Positions 22,601 through 30,340 are shown, counted from the stretch's first letter. The stretch is DNA of 31,283 nt from an uncultured Flavobacteriales bacterium (GCA_946478675.1 CAMLEF010000009.1:1-31283); one strand, 5' to 3'. Notes: a model not told the origin generated them from the sequence alone. Numbers and translations are program-made.

Positions 22601-25600
22601 ATGCCCTTTCATTTCCGGAAAAAACTCCTCGCGCTTTTCCTGTCGGTTTTCGCCGGCTGCTTCGTTGCTGCGCAGGATTACAAGTTCAGCCATCTCGGCG
22701 TGGAGAACGGGCTTTCGCAATCCGTCATCAATTGCATCCTGCAGGACAGCCGCGGCTTCATGTGGTTCGGCACGCAGGAAGGACTGAACCGTTACGACGG
22801 TTACAACTTCACCATCTTCAAGCGCAACACGGAAGATTCGGCTTCGCTGTCGAACAACTTCATCTACTCGATGCGGGAAACGCACGACGGCTTGTTGTGG
22901 GTGGGCACGAACGGCGGCGGACTGAACTGTTTCAACCCGGCAACCGGGAAATTCACGCATTACAAAAACGATCCGAAGAATGCGAATTCGCTGAGCAACG
23001 ATATCGTGCGCGTTATCCTCGAAGACCGCGAAGGAAATTTGTGGGTGGGCACCGACGACGGTTTGAATCTGCTCGATCGCGCCACGGGTAAATTCACGCG
23101 TTTCACCAGCAACGAAAACGATCCGTTCAGCCTGAGCTCGGGACGCGTTTACGATCTCATCCAGGACGGCGAAGGTAATATCTGGGTGGGCACGTACGGC
23201 AAAGGCATCTGCATGTTCGATCGTGCGTCGCGGAAGTTTTTCAATTACCAGCTCACGGAAAGCGAGATCGCGCATTTCTATCCTTCGGATTTCAGCAATG
23301 ATGCGAAACGCCGCGCGCAATGCCAGCAGGTGCGTTCGCTGCTCATCCCCGACCCGATTCACCTGTGGGTCGGCACGAACGGCGGCGGCATCGAAGTCTT
23401 CAACATCGCGTCGCATTCGTTCGAGAGCGTGCTGTTCCCTAATGGAAACGTAAACGCGCTTTCCAATACGAAAGTGCTTTCGATGTGCGATGACCAGCGC
23501 GGCAATACGTGGCTGGGCGTTTTTGAAAGCGGCATCGACATTTACAACCGCTCGACCGGCCAGGTGAATTATTGCCTGCCCGTGGAGCACGACAATTATT
23601 CGCTGAGCTCTTCCGAGATCAAAACGCTTTACCGCGACCGCAACGGCAATATGTGGGTGGGCACGAACGGTGAAGGCATCAACGTGCATTTTTTCTCGAC
23701 CGCGTTCATCAGCCACATCCGCAAATCGGAAGCGACCGACGCAGGAGAAAACACGCTCAAGAGCAACAAGATTCTCAGCATCATGCTCGACAAATCCGGC
23801 TTGCTCTGGATCGGCACGTCGGGCGGCGGATTGACGACACTCGATCGCAAAAAAGGAAATTACACGCAGCACCCGGAGCTTTCCACCGCAACGAACAACA
23901 GTGTGCTTTCCCTGCTGCAGGCGTCCGACAGTTCGATCTGGGTGGGCACATACGGCGAAGGACTGAACCATTATTTCCCGAAAACGAAAAAGGTCGTGAT
24001 GTATCCGCCCAACGACCGGCTTGGCGACGGCAACATTCTTTGCATCACGGAAGAGCCGGGCACGGGAAAGATCTGGTTCGGCACGTTCGGCGCGGGCATT
24101 TATTGTCTCGATCCGAAAACGGATTCGCTGCAGGAATTCACTTCGGACAGCGACAGCCTCAGCAGCGATTACATCTACACGCTGTTCTTCGACCGGACCG
24201 GTTCGCTCTGGATCGGCACACGTTCCGGCGGTGCGATGAAGCGCGACAAGACGACGGGAAAATTCATCCAGTACGTGCACAACGATACGGACAAGCAATC
24301 GCTGTCGAACAACATCGTGTACTGCATCACGCAGGATATGAAAGGCAACATCTGGATGAGCACGGCCAACGGGCTGAATCAATTTCACCCGGAGTCCGGC
24401 AAGTTCACGACGTATTACGAGCGCGACGGATTGTGGAGCGACAACGTGTACGCGATCCTTCCGGATGAGAAAGGCAACCTCTGGCTGAGCCACAACAAAG
24501 GCATCACGCGTTTTTCTCCCGACGCAAAAGGCGATGCGCGCTTCCGGAATTTCGGTCCCGGCGCCGGCGTGCAAAGCTCGGAATTCAACCAGGGCGCATT
24601 CTTCCGCAGCAACAGCGGTGAACTGTTCTTCGGCGGACAAAAAGGCATCAACATCGTCGACACGCGCAAGCAGGAATGGCATTCGCTGCCGCCGCAGGTG
24701 TACCTCATCGCTTACAAACGCTTCGGCAAAGAAGTGCATCTCGACAGCAACATCATCGCGAAGCAATACATCAACGTGACGTGGCGCGACAATTATTTCT
24801 TCTTCGAATTAGCCGCGCTCGATTACGTCGATCCTTCGAAGAACCAGTACCAGTATCGTCTCGAAGGAGCGGATGAAGAATGGTCGCCGGCCACGACGAA
24901 CCGCTACATCAGCTACACCAATCTTCCCGGCGGACATTACCGGCTGCACGTGCGTGTTGCCGATTCGAACGGGAACTGGAGCGAAGACCGCGTCGTCGTT
25001 TCGATCAACGTGGAGCCGCCGTTCTGGCGCACGAACTGGTTCTATTCGCTTTGTGTTGTCGTGCTGATCGCGGGCATTATCGTTTTCATCCGTTACCGCA
25101 CCGCCGCGATCAAAAAAGAGAACCGCGTTCTCGAAGCGAAAGTGGCGGAGCGCACCCACGAGCTCGCGCAGAAAAACGCCGACATCACCGCCAGCATCGA
25201 ATACGCGCGCCGTATCCAGTCGGCGATATTGCCGGAGCTGAATGAAGTGTACCACACGCTGCCGGAAAGCTTCGTGCTTTACAAACCGAAAGACATTGTC
25301 AGCGGCGATTTCTATTGGTTCGCCGAGAAGAACGGGCTTTGCATTTTCGCCGTGGCGGATTGTACGGGACACGGCGTTCCCGGCGCGCTGATGAGCATGA
25401 TCGGGCACAACCTGCTCAACCAGATCATTCTTGAAAAAGGCGTGACCGATCCTGACGAAGTGCTCAATCGACTGAACGACGGCGTGCGTGCGGCGCTCAA
25501 GCAGGACCATCACGAACAGGACACGAGCGACGGCATGGACATCGCCATCTGCACGATTGATACGAAGCGACGCGAAGTGCTGTTTGCCGGTGCGCTGCGT

Positions 25601-25939
25601 CCGCTCATCTTGGTGAAACGCGGCTTGCTCAGCAAGATCGAAAGCGACCGTTTCCCCATCGGCGGCTCGCAGGATACGCGCGAGCGCAAATTCACGCTGC
25701 ACCGTTTTCCGCTCGAAGCCGGCGACACGATCTACATGTTCTCCGACGGATTCGCAGACCAGTTCGGCGGCGAAAAAGGAAAGAAGTACATGATGAAGCG
25801 CCTGCTCGAAACGCTGCTGAAGTACAGTCATCTTTCCATGCCCGAACAATCCACGAAGCTCGAGCAGTCGTTCGAATCCTGGAAAGGCGAATACATGCAG
25901 GTGGACGACGTGTTGCTGGTAGGTATCCGTTTGTCGTGA
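22601..25939 (+). CDS. Two-component-type beta-propeller sensor fused to SpoIIE (PP2C) phosphatase
   Basis: 1112 residues. Signal peptide 1-~24 (LLALFLSVFAGCFVAAQ). About a dozen Reg_prop blades follow (motifs IWVGTxGxGLNxF, FMWFGTQEGLNRYDGYNF, LWIGTSGGGLTTLD) up to ~735, then a Y_Y_Y domain (~740-805; YQYRLEGADEEWSP, LPGGHYRLHVRVADSNGNWS). A membrane helix lies at ~812-833, a coiled coil at ~838-862 and a SpoIIE phosphatase at ~885-1112, with SGDFYWF, ADCTGHGVPG, DGMDIAI and FSDGFADQFGG metal-site motifs. The extracytoplasmic half is that of hybrid two-component regulators for glycans, but the output is a phosphatase with no kinase or HTH domain. It probably senses an external ligand and dephosphorylates a SiaC-like partner encoded at 27992-28372 (inference). 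The catalytic domain parallels that at 443-2230. Confidence 0.94.
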   Translation: MPFHFRKKLLALFLSVFAGCFVAAQDYKFSHLGVENGLSQSVINCILQDSRGFMWFGTQEGLNRYDGYNFTIFKRNTEDSASLSNNFIYSMRETHDGLLWVGTNGGGLNCFNPATGKFTHYKNDPKNANSLSNDIVRVILEDREGNLWVGTDDGLNLLDRATGKFTRFTSNENDPFSLSSGRVYDLIQDGEGNIWVGTYGKGICMFDRASRKFFNYQLTESEIAHFYPSDFSNDAKRRAQCQQVRSLLIPDPIHLWVGTNGGGIEVFNIASHSFESVLFPNGNVNALSNTKVLSMCDDQRGNTWLGVFESGIDIYNRSTGQVNYCLPVEHDNYSLSSSEIKTLYRDRNGNMWVGTNGEGINVHFFSTAFISHIRKSEATDAGENTLKSNKILSIMLDKSGLLWIGTSGGGLTTLDRKKGNYTQHPELSTATNNSVLSLLQASDSSIWVGTYGEGLNHYFPKTKKVVMYPPNDRLGDGNILCITEEPGTGKIWFGTFGAGIYCLDPKTDSLQEFTSDSDSLSSDYIYTLFFDRTGSLWIGTRSGGAMKRDKTTGKFIQYVHNDTDKQSLSNNIVYCITQDMKGNIWMSTANGLNQFHPESGKFTTYYERDGLWSDNVYAILPDEKGNLWLSHNKGITRFSPDAKGDARFRNFGPGAGVQSSEFNQGAFFRSNSGELFFGGQKGINIVDTRKQEWHSLPPQVYLIAYKRFGKEVHLDSNIIAKQYINVTWRDNYFFFELAALDYVDPSKNQYQYRLEGADEEWSPATTNRYISYTNLPGGHYRLHVRVADSNGNWSEDRVVVSINVEPPFWRTNWFYSLCVVVLIAGIIVFIRYRTAAIKKENRVLEAKVAERTHELAQKNADITASIEYARRIQSAILPELNEVYHTLPESFVLYKPKDIVSGDFYWFAEKNGLCIFAVADCTGHGVPGALMSMIGHNLLNQIILEKGVTDPDEVLNRLNDGVRAALKQDHHEQDTSDGMDIAICTIDTKRREVLFAGALRPLILVKRGLLSKIESDRFPIGGSQDTRERKFTLHRFPLEAGDTIYMFSDGFADQFGGEKGKKYMMKRLLETLLKYSHLSMPEQSTKLEQSFESWKGEYMQVDDVLLVGIRLS

Positions 25940-25943
25940 AAAC

Positions 25944-26144
25944 AATGTGCTGATTTGCTAATGGGTGAATGTGCTAATGCGCACCATCCTCGCGCACATT
26001 TTCTATGCAGCAGAGCCCTTGCGATTTCTTTGCGCCCTTAGCTTTACGGTTTTCCTAAAAGCCAAATCGGAATTCTTGCTTCTCCATCATCACCGGCAAC
26101 ATTAGCATATTAGCATATTAGCATATTGACACATTAGCACATTG
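25944..26144. repeat. AATGTGCTAAT-word inverted pair with non-coding interior (element H)
   Basis: Left array 25944-25980 (AATGTGCTGATTTGCTAATG words) opposes right array 26101-26144 (ATTAGCATATTAGCAT words). The 120-nt interior has no open frame; it contains TTTCTTTGCGCCCTTAGC-type text. The gap 25940-26259 holds only this element and the promoter below. The words are related to those of elements B and D. Confidence 0.75.
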
Positions 26145-26193
26145 ATCAGGAAACCGTACGCCTCCCCATTTCTCCCCGTTCCGTAAAAAGGTT

Positions 26194-26201
26194 TAGTTTT
26201 G
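26194..26201 (+). promoter_or_regulatory. Exact -7 box (TAGTTTTG) for the lipoprotein gene
   Basis: TAnnTTTG ending 58 nt before ATG 26260, giving a leader of roughly 50 nt. The -33 region has no clear TTTG, so strength is uncertain. Confidence 0.45.
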
Positions 26202-26259
26202 TCATTAAACCCTTTCCGGGAAATTCCATCTTAATTCAAAAGGAAAAAACTTCAGGCAC

Positions 26260-27084
26260 ATGAAGCGCTACCTCACTCCGATTGTTGCTACCTGCACGGC
26301 CCTTGCCGTCGTGGCGTTTGTATTCGTGAACGGCTGTAAAAAAGAAACCACCGATACCGAAACGACTTCTGCAACCGACAATAACATTTGCGAAGGCGAA
26401 TTCATGCGCCTGCTTCCGACGGTCAACAAGATCGCTATCGACGAACCGGGCGTTCACCGTCTCGGCAACGGCAACCAGGTTGCTTCTGCCTGCCCGACGG
26501 TTACCGTCAATACGCCGAACCAGTTCCCGCTGGTGATGACGATCGATTACGGCTCCGGCTGTTCCGATCCGATCGACGGCAAAATCCGCAAAGGCAAAAT
26601 CCGCGTTTCGATGGACCGCCAGTGGGATTCTACCGGCTGCGTCGTCACGATGAGCCTCGATACGTTCTTCGTGGGCGCGGTCCAGTATGAAGGCACGATG
26701 TCGCTGACACGTACGGCACCGAATGCCTTCCACCAGGTGATCACCAACGGCAAATGCACCAAGAACACCGGCGACCCGTGGACGATCCTGTACGGCTCCG
26801 ACCGCACGATCACGTTCACTTCGGGCTCCAACAACTCGTCTGTCGCACAGGTCATCACCGTCGACGGCACCTGCAACGGCACCGACCGCAACGGCGTGAC
26901 GTACACGGGCACCATCACCTCCCCGATCGTCCGCGACCTGACCTGCACCTGGATCACGAAAGGCACGTTCGACCTCACCCCGAGCGGCAAGTCGACCCGC
27001 ACGATCGATTTCGGCAACGGTGATTGCGACAACAAAGGCACCATCAAGATCGACGGCAACACCTTCGAATTCACGATGAACTAA
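26260..27084 (+). CDS. Hypothetical Cys-rich lipoprotein
   Basis: 274 residues. Lipoprotein signal with lipobox VNGC (Cys25) followed by KKETTDTE. The mature protein is beta-rich with many Thr/Gly/Asp and spaced cysteines, for example YGSGCSDPIDGKIRKGKI, VDGTCNGTDRNGV and FGNGDCDNKGTIKIDGN. The recurring D/N-G-x-C-x-x-x-x-G pattern suggests a repeated beta-sandwich, and FTMN is the last strand. This matches a type of uncharacterised Bacteroidota lipoprotein, but I cannot assign a function. It lies between the propeller-phosphatase and the siaB-like gene, has its own promoter and a strong terminator, and is therefore probably an independent unit. Confidence 0.87.
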   Translation: MKRYLTPIVATCTALAVVAFVFVNGCKKETTDTETTSATDNNICEGEFMRLLPTVNKIAIDEPGVHRLGNGNQVASACPTVTVNTPNQFPLVMTIDYGSGCSDPIDGKIRKGKIRVSMDRQWDSTGCVVTMSLDTFFVGAVQYEGTMSLTRTAPNAFHQVITNGKCTKNTGDPWTILYGSDRTITFTSGSNNSSVAQVITVDGTCNGTDRNGVTYTGTITSPIVRDLTCTWITKGTFDLTPSGKSTRTIDFGNGDCDNKGTIKIDGNTFEFTMN

Positions 27085-27103
27085 GCATTGCTTTTTCAAA
27101 CGG

Positions 27104-27137
27104 GAAACGGCTTCCGGAAGGGGGCCGTTTCTTTTTT
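27104..27137 (+). terminator. Rho-independent terminator after the lipoprotein gene
   Basis: Stem GAAACGGC (27104-27111) with GCCGTTTC (27124-27131), a 12-nt loop including TTCCGGAA, then six T residues (27132-27137). It is 20 nt past the stop codon. Confidence 0.85.
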
Positions 27138-27187
27138 ATGGGGATAATGCAGAACGGGAAATCCCGGCAATTCCAATGGGAATAGTT

Positions 27188-27268
27188 AAAAGGTTGGTTT
27201 GTTGGTTAGGTTGGTTATTATTAAAATGAAATCCAACCCAACCAACCAACCAACTTAACCAACCTTTT
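27188..27268. repeat. GGTTGGTT-word inverted repeat (element I)
   Basis: Left arm 27188-27216 begins AAAAGGTTGGTT; right arm 27233-27268 ends AACCAACCTTTT. The outer 12 bp pair perfectly and inner TTGGTT words pair in several registers. It lies between a true terminator (27104-27137) and the siaB promoter, so it is not needed to end a gene. The gap 27085-27397 contains only these sites. Confidence 0.85.
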
Positions 27269-27333
27269 CCTGTGGAAGCATAACCCCTCCCAATCAGCGC
27301 CACTCCCATCCCATTCCCCCTCCCAAACTTTTT

Positions 27334-27363
27334 TTTGTTATTTCAAAACTCAGGCTATATTTG
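27334..27363 (+). promoter_or_regulatory. Consensus promoter of the siaB-siaC pair
   Basis: TTTG at 27334-27337, 18-nt spacer, exact TAnnTTTG (TATATTTG) at 27356-27363. Predicted start near 27368, leader ~30 nt to ATG 27398. This rules out the upstream frame extension from 27335. Confidence 0.65.
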
Positions 27364-27397
27364 TCTAATTGTAACCCGAGAAAGCCCGTACCATTCT

Positions 27398-27970
27398 ATG
27401 ATGGTAGATATTTATGACTTTTATGATAAGATGGAGCGCAATAATATTATGCTCTCCTTCAAGGGTGATATTACCTCGGAGTTGCTGACATCCATACTGC
27501 AGATCATGGAGTCCAAACTGGACACGATGCAGGAGGAGCCGAAGATCAAGAAGAAAGTCTACAACGTCCTGGTGGAATGTCTCCAGAACCTTTACCATCA
27601 CATGGACGAGATCCCGCGTTCGCTTAACGGCGCTGCGGTCACGACCGGCGATGGTGAAAATATCCGTTCGGCGATCTTCATGATCGGCAAGCTGGACAAC
27701 CAGTACAACATCATCACGGGCAACTACATCCTCACGAATAACGTGAACGGGTTGAAGTCCCGCCTCGACGAAATCAACAAGCTTTCGAAAGAAGAGTTGA
27801 AAGATTATTATAAAGCGGTGCTGAACAACGGCGAAATGTCTGAAAAAGGCGGTGGCGGTCTTGGCATGATCGACATTGCCCGCAAGACCGGCCAGAAGCT
27901 GAACTATCACTTCATGCCTGTCGACGACACGTATTCGTTCTTCAGCCTGAACATCAAAATCGCACAGTAG
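27398..27970 (+). CDS. SiaB-like protein kinase (DUF6272)
   Basis: 190 residues from ATG 27398 (27401 also possible). It has the SiaB family layout: N-terminal YDKMERNNIMLSFKGDIT, a helix with the histidine-kinase-like N-box KVYNVLVECLQNLYHH (Asn64), and a Gly-rich ATP-lid motif GGGGLGMIDIARKTG (151-165). In Pseudomonas, SiaB phosphorylates SiaC and so opposes the SiaA phosphatase; that role is predicted here. It is soluble with no other domain. It is followed after 21 nt by the siaC-like gene, and the pair ends in a strong terminator, so the two form one operon with the promoter at 27334-27363. No diguanylate cyclase gene (siaD) follows, unlike the Pseudomonas cluster. Confidence 0.9.
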   Translation: MMVDIYDFYDKMERNNIMLSFKGDITSELLTSILQIMESKLDTMQEEPKIKKKVYNVLVECLQNLYHHMDEIPRSLNGAAVTTGDGENIRSAIFMIGKLDNQYNIITGNYILTNNVNGLKSRLDEINKLSKEELKDYYKAVLNNGEMSEKGGGGLGMIDIARKTGQKLNYHFMPVDDTYSFFSLNIKIAQ

Positions 27971-27991
27971 CACACACATCATCATAACACT

Positions 27992-28372
27992 ATGGAACGC
28001 ATTGTTATTGAAGGCACACCGAAAACTCCGACGATTAATTTTGATATGACGTCGGGTACGCTCGAGATCCGTGGACGCTCCATCCCGGAAAACTCGATTG
28101 AATTTTACAAGCCGCTGGTAGAGCACCTCGAACGTTACGCGCAGAAGCCGCAATCCAATACCAACGTTAATATTCAGCTGGAGTATTTCAACACCAGCTC
28201 CTCCAAGTGCATCCTCGACGTTTTCAAGAAGCTCGAAGCGATCCACAAAGGCGGTTCGGTGATTGTCATCAACTGGTACTACGAACAGGACGACGAGGAT
28301 ATGCTCGAAGCCGGCGAAGACTACCAGGCGATCATCTCGGTGCCTTTCAAAATGATTGAAGTAGCGGAATAA
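27992..28372 (+). CDS. SiaC-like regulatory phosphoprotein (DUF1987)
   Basis: 126 residues, the full family length. The start MERIVIEGTPKTPTINFDM and GTLEIRGRSIPENSIEFYKP are family hallmarks. The STAS-like phospho-site context is EYFNTSSSKCILDVF, with Thr68. From memory, Thr68 is also the phosphorylated residue of Pseudomonas SiaC. The acidic C-terminus is WYYEQDDEDMLEAGEDYQAI. Unphosphorylated SiaC in Pseudomonas activates the diguanylate cyclase SiaD; the partner here is unknown because no cyclase is visible in the window. It is co-transcribed with the kinase gene 21 nt upstream. The likely phosphatases are the SpoIIE proteins at 22601-25939 and 443-2230, which is inference from family pairing. 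Confidence 0.92.
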   Translation: MERIVIEGTPKTPTINFDMTSGTLEIRGRSIPENSIEFYKPLVEHLERYAQKPQSNTNVNIQLEYFNTSSSKCILDVFKKLEAIHKGGSVIVINWYYEQDDEDMLEAGEDYQAIISVPFKMIEVAE

Positions 28373-28394
28373 TTTTCACGCTATTCACGATACG

Positions 28395-28425
28395 CGGGCG
28401 GTTCGAAAGAGTCGCCCGTTTTTTT
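28395..28425 (+). terminator. Rho-independent terminator of the siaB-siaC operon
   Basis: Stem CGGGCG (28395-28400) with CGCCCG (28413-28418), then seven T residues (28419-28425), 22 nt after the siaC stop. It separates the operon from the next gene, which starts 16 nt later. Confidence 0.87.
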
Positions 28426-28440
28426 GTTCTATTTTGTACT

Positions 28441-29334
28441 ATGCGCCTGTTGCTTCTTTTGTTTGTGTGCAGCTGTGGTATTCTTCGTGCCAACGAAATC
28501 GATCAGCTGAAGACGTTTGAACAGATAAACGATTTCCTTCACCGCATCGACTCTACGACTGCGGATTTCTCCGTTAACGCCTACAATCGCCTGTTTCTTT
28601 TCACCCGGGATTCCGCTCAGTGGATGCGCCTGGCAGATTCTCTTCATGCGAAACCCTGGGATAAAGCGGATATCAACAACGATGGCCAAATGGATCTTGT
28701 TGTTACCGGAATGGAGTCGCATTTTATTCTGACCCTTGTAATACTGACGAATAGAGAAAAGTTCACGATCCGGACATTATCTCCCGGCTTTTTCAGCGAT
28801 CCGCTTTTTCCCGTGTTGGGTAAAGCTGGAAATCAAAACTGCATTATTGTTCACCGTACATTATCCTCCGGCAGAAAATTTCCTCAACAATTACGAACCG
28901 ATACCCTCGTTTACCTGTTCGGTGGTTTCGTCGAATACAACGCGCATCCTGTGAATCATCAGATCACAGAAACAAATTACGCCACCTCATTTTGTTTCGG
29001 CGAATGCCCCGTTTTCTCGCTAAGCATCAACCCATCGCGGCAGGCAAAATATGTTGCAGAGCACTACAATTACCCTGACGGTTCGTTCACCGGCCGGATC
29101 GATACGGCCCACTACAATGAAATTATTGCGCTGCTTAACTATATTGATTTTCCAAGCCTCGATAGCAATTACACTGTCAACTGGACCGACGATCAGACCA
29201 GCACCCTGACGGTTACCTACGATGGTAAACACACAAAGCAGATTGTCGATTACGGCGAGATCGGCACGTATGGCTTAGCGCTGCTGAATGAAAAGTTTTT
29301 CCTGCTGCGAAAAAACCAGGAGTGGCGGAAATAA
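28441..29334 (+). CDS. Exported DUF6438-domain protein
   Basis: 297 residues. Short hydrophobic signal (LLLLLFVCSCGILRA); the VCSC could be a lipobox, so a lipoprotein is possible. A loop at 77-85 (DINNDGQMD) has the DxNxDGxxD calcium-binding spacing seen in FG-GAP/VCBS-type repeats. The C-terminal ~115 residues match the DUF6438 pattern: TSFCFGECPVFSLSINPSRQ, YPDGSFTGRID, a Leu-rich helix, then DDQTSTLTVTYDGKHTKQI. No enzymatic function is known for that domain. Base composition is slightly more AT-rich than the neighbouring operon. It starts 16 nt after the siaBC terminator; TCTATTTTGTACT just upstream resembles but does not exactly match a -7 box. Confidence 0.87.
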   Translation: MRLLLLLFVCSCGILRANEIDQLKTFEQINDFLHRIDSTTADFSVNAYNRLFLFTRDSAQWMRLADSLHAKPWDKADINNDGQMDLVVTGMESHFILTLVILTNREKFTIRTLSPGFFSDPLFPVLGKAGNQNCIIVHRTLSSGRKFPQQLRTDTLVYLFGGFVEYNAHPVNHQITETNYATSFCFGECPVFSLSINPSRQAKYVAEHYNYPDGSFTGRIDTAHYNEIIALLNYIDFPSLDSNYTVNWTDDQTSTLTVTYDGKHTKQIVDYGEIGTYGLALLNEKFFLLRKNQEWRK

Positions 29335-29406
29335 ATTTCACCAAACTAAGTGTAGCCAGCAGCAATGTTTGTATTCCGCTTCATACCAGTTTTCGCATTT
29401 CAATCC

Positions 29407-29473
29407 GCACATAGCGAAGCGGAATAAATCAGCACATAGCGAAGCGGAATAAATCAGCACATAGCGAAGCGGA
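29407..29473. repeat. Tandem 25-bp direct repeat, 2.7 copies (element J)
   Basis: Units 29407-29431 and 29432-29456 are identical (GCACATAGCGAAGCGGAATA plus AATCA); 29457-29473 is a third partial copy. A TATTCCGCTTC at 29372-29382 is the inverted form of the unit's core. The remaining gap 29335-29530 shows no gene. Confidence 0.92.
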
Positions 29474-29530
29474 GCACATCAACTTCATCAGCACATTCTT
29501 CCTGGCACAATTCTTTCCTTTCATTGAAAT

Positions 29531-30259
29531 GTGAACCGCATCCACATCGGCACGTCGGGCTGGCATTATGATCATTGGACCGGCCCGTTTTACCCGGAGG
29601 AGCTCAAAGCTTCGGAGCACTTCGCGTATTACCAGCGCTTCTTCAAAACCGTCGAGCTCAACAGCCCGTTCTATCATCTTCCTTCGAAAGAAACCTTCGC
29701 CAACTGGAGAAAAGCGACACCAAAGGATTTTCTTTTCGTCGTGAAAGCGAGCCGCTACATCACGCACAACAAAAAGCTGAAAGATCCGAAGGAGAGCCTG
29801 AAGCTGCTGTTCAGCCACGCTTCCGCATTGAAAGAAAAGCTCGGGCCGTTCCTCTTCCAGCTGCCGCCATCGTGGAAAGTGAACCACGAACGGTTCGAAG
29901 AATTCCTCAAAGCGCTATCGAAGAAATACCGTTACGTTTTCGAATTCCGCAACCCGACGTGGTATGACGAAGACATTTACACGCTGCTACGGAAATACAA
30001 TTGCGCGTTCTGCATTTATGAGCTGGCGCATCATCTTTCACCGGTGGAAGTGACGGCGGACTTCGTGTATGTGCGGCTGCACGGGCCCGGCGGAAAATAC
30101 CAGGGGAATTATTCGGAGAAAGCGTTGCGGGAATGGGCGGAGCGATGTCGTGAATGGAAAAAGGCGAAGAAGGAGGTGTTCGTGTATTTCGATAATGACC
30201 AGCGGGCGTATGCGGCGTTCAATGCGTTGCGGTTGTTGGAGCTGGTGAAGAATAAATGA
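29531..30259 (+). CDS. DUF72 family protein
   Basis: 242 residues starting with GTG 29531. N-terminal IHIGTSGWHYDHWTGPFYP is the DUF72 hallmark. Further family motifs are YYQRFFKTVELNSPFYHLPS, FLFVVKASRYITH, GPFLFQLPPSW, YVFEFRNPTWYD, YVRLHGPGGKYQGNYS and VFVYFDNDQRAYAAFNA. The protein has a TIM-barrel-like fold; its function is unproved, although phosphate-binding or nuclease-like activity has been suggested for relatives. The ATG two bases upstream is followed immediately by a stop in its own frame, so GTG is the realistic start. It is convergent with the nuclease gene to the right, separated by the inverted repeat at 30259-30318. Confidence 0.92.
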   Translation: MNRIHIGTSGWHYDHWTGPFYPEELKASEHFAYYQRFFKTVELNSPFYHLPSKETFANWRKATPKDFLFVVKASRYITHNKKLKDPKESLKLLFSHASALKEKLGPFLFQLPPSWKVNHERFEEFLKALSKKYRYVFEFRNPTWYDEDIYTLLRKYNCAFCIYELAHHLSPVEVTADFVYVRLHGPGGKYQGNYSEKALREWAERCREWKKAKKEVFVYFDNDQRAYAAFNALRLLELVKNK

Positions 30260-30318
30260 ACCACGGAGACACAGAGACACAGAGAAAAAAAACTCCGTGC
30301 CTCCGTGTCTCCGTGGTT
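30259..30318. repeat. ACGGAGACACAGAG-word inverted repeat, convergent terminator (element K)
   Basis: Arms 30259-30284 and 30293-30318 pair over 26 bp with three mismatched positions. These are A-C in the plus-strand RNA but G-U wobbles in the minus-strand RNA, so the minus transcript can pair completely. The loop AAAAAAAA separates them. The left arm begins at the last base of the DUF72 stop codon. Confidence 0.9.
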
Positions 30319-30340
30319 AACCAATTACGCATCGTGCAAA

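Noticed and set aside
22319..24766. Long minus-strand open frame (815 codons) opposite the propeller-phosphatase and MORN genes
   Set aside because: It overlaps two clear genes, and its repetitive Arg/Val/Ala-rich product mirrors the Reg_prop repeats on the other strand.
27335..27397. Upstream start for the SiaB-like kinase at 27335
   Set aside because: It would place the consensus promoter (TATATTTG at 27356-27363) inside the coding region, and the extension has no family match.
29407..29473. CRISPR-like array
   Set aside because: Copies are directly adjacent without spacers, only 2.7 copies, and there are no cas genes.
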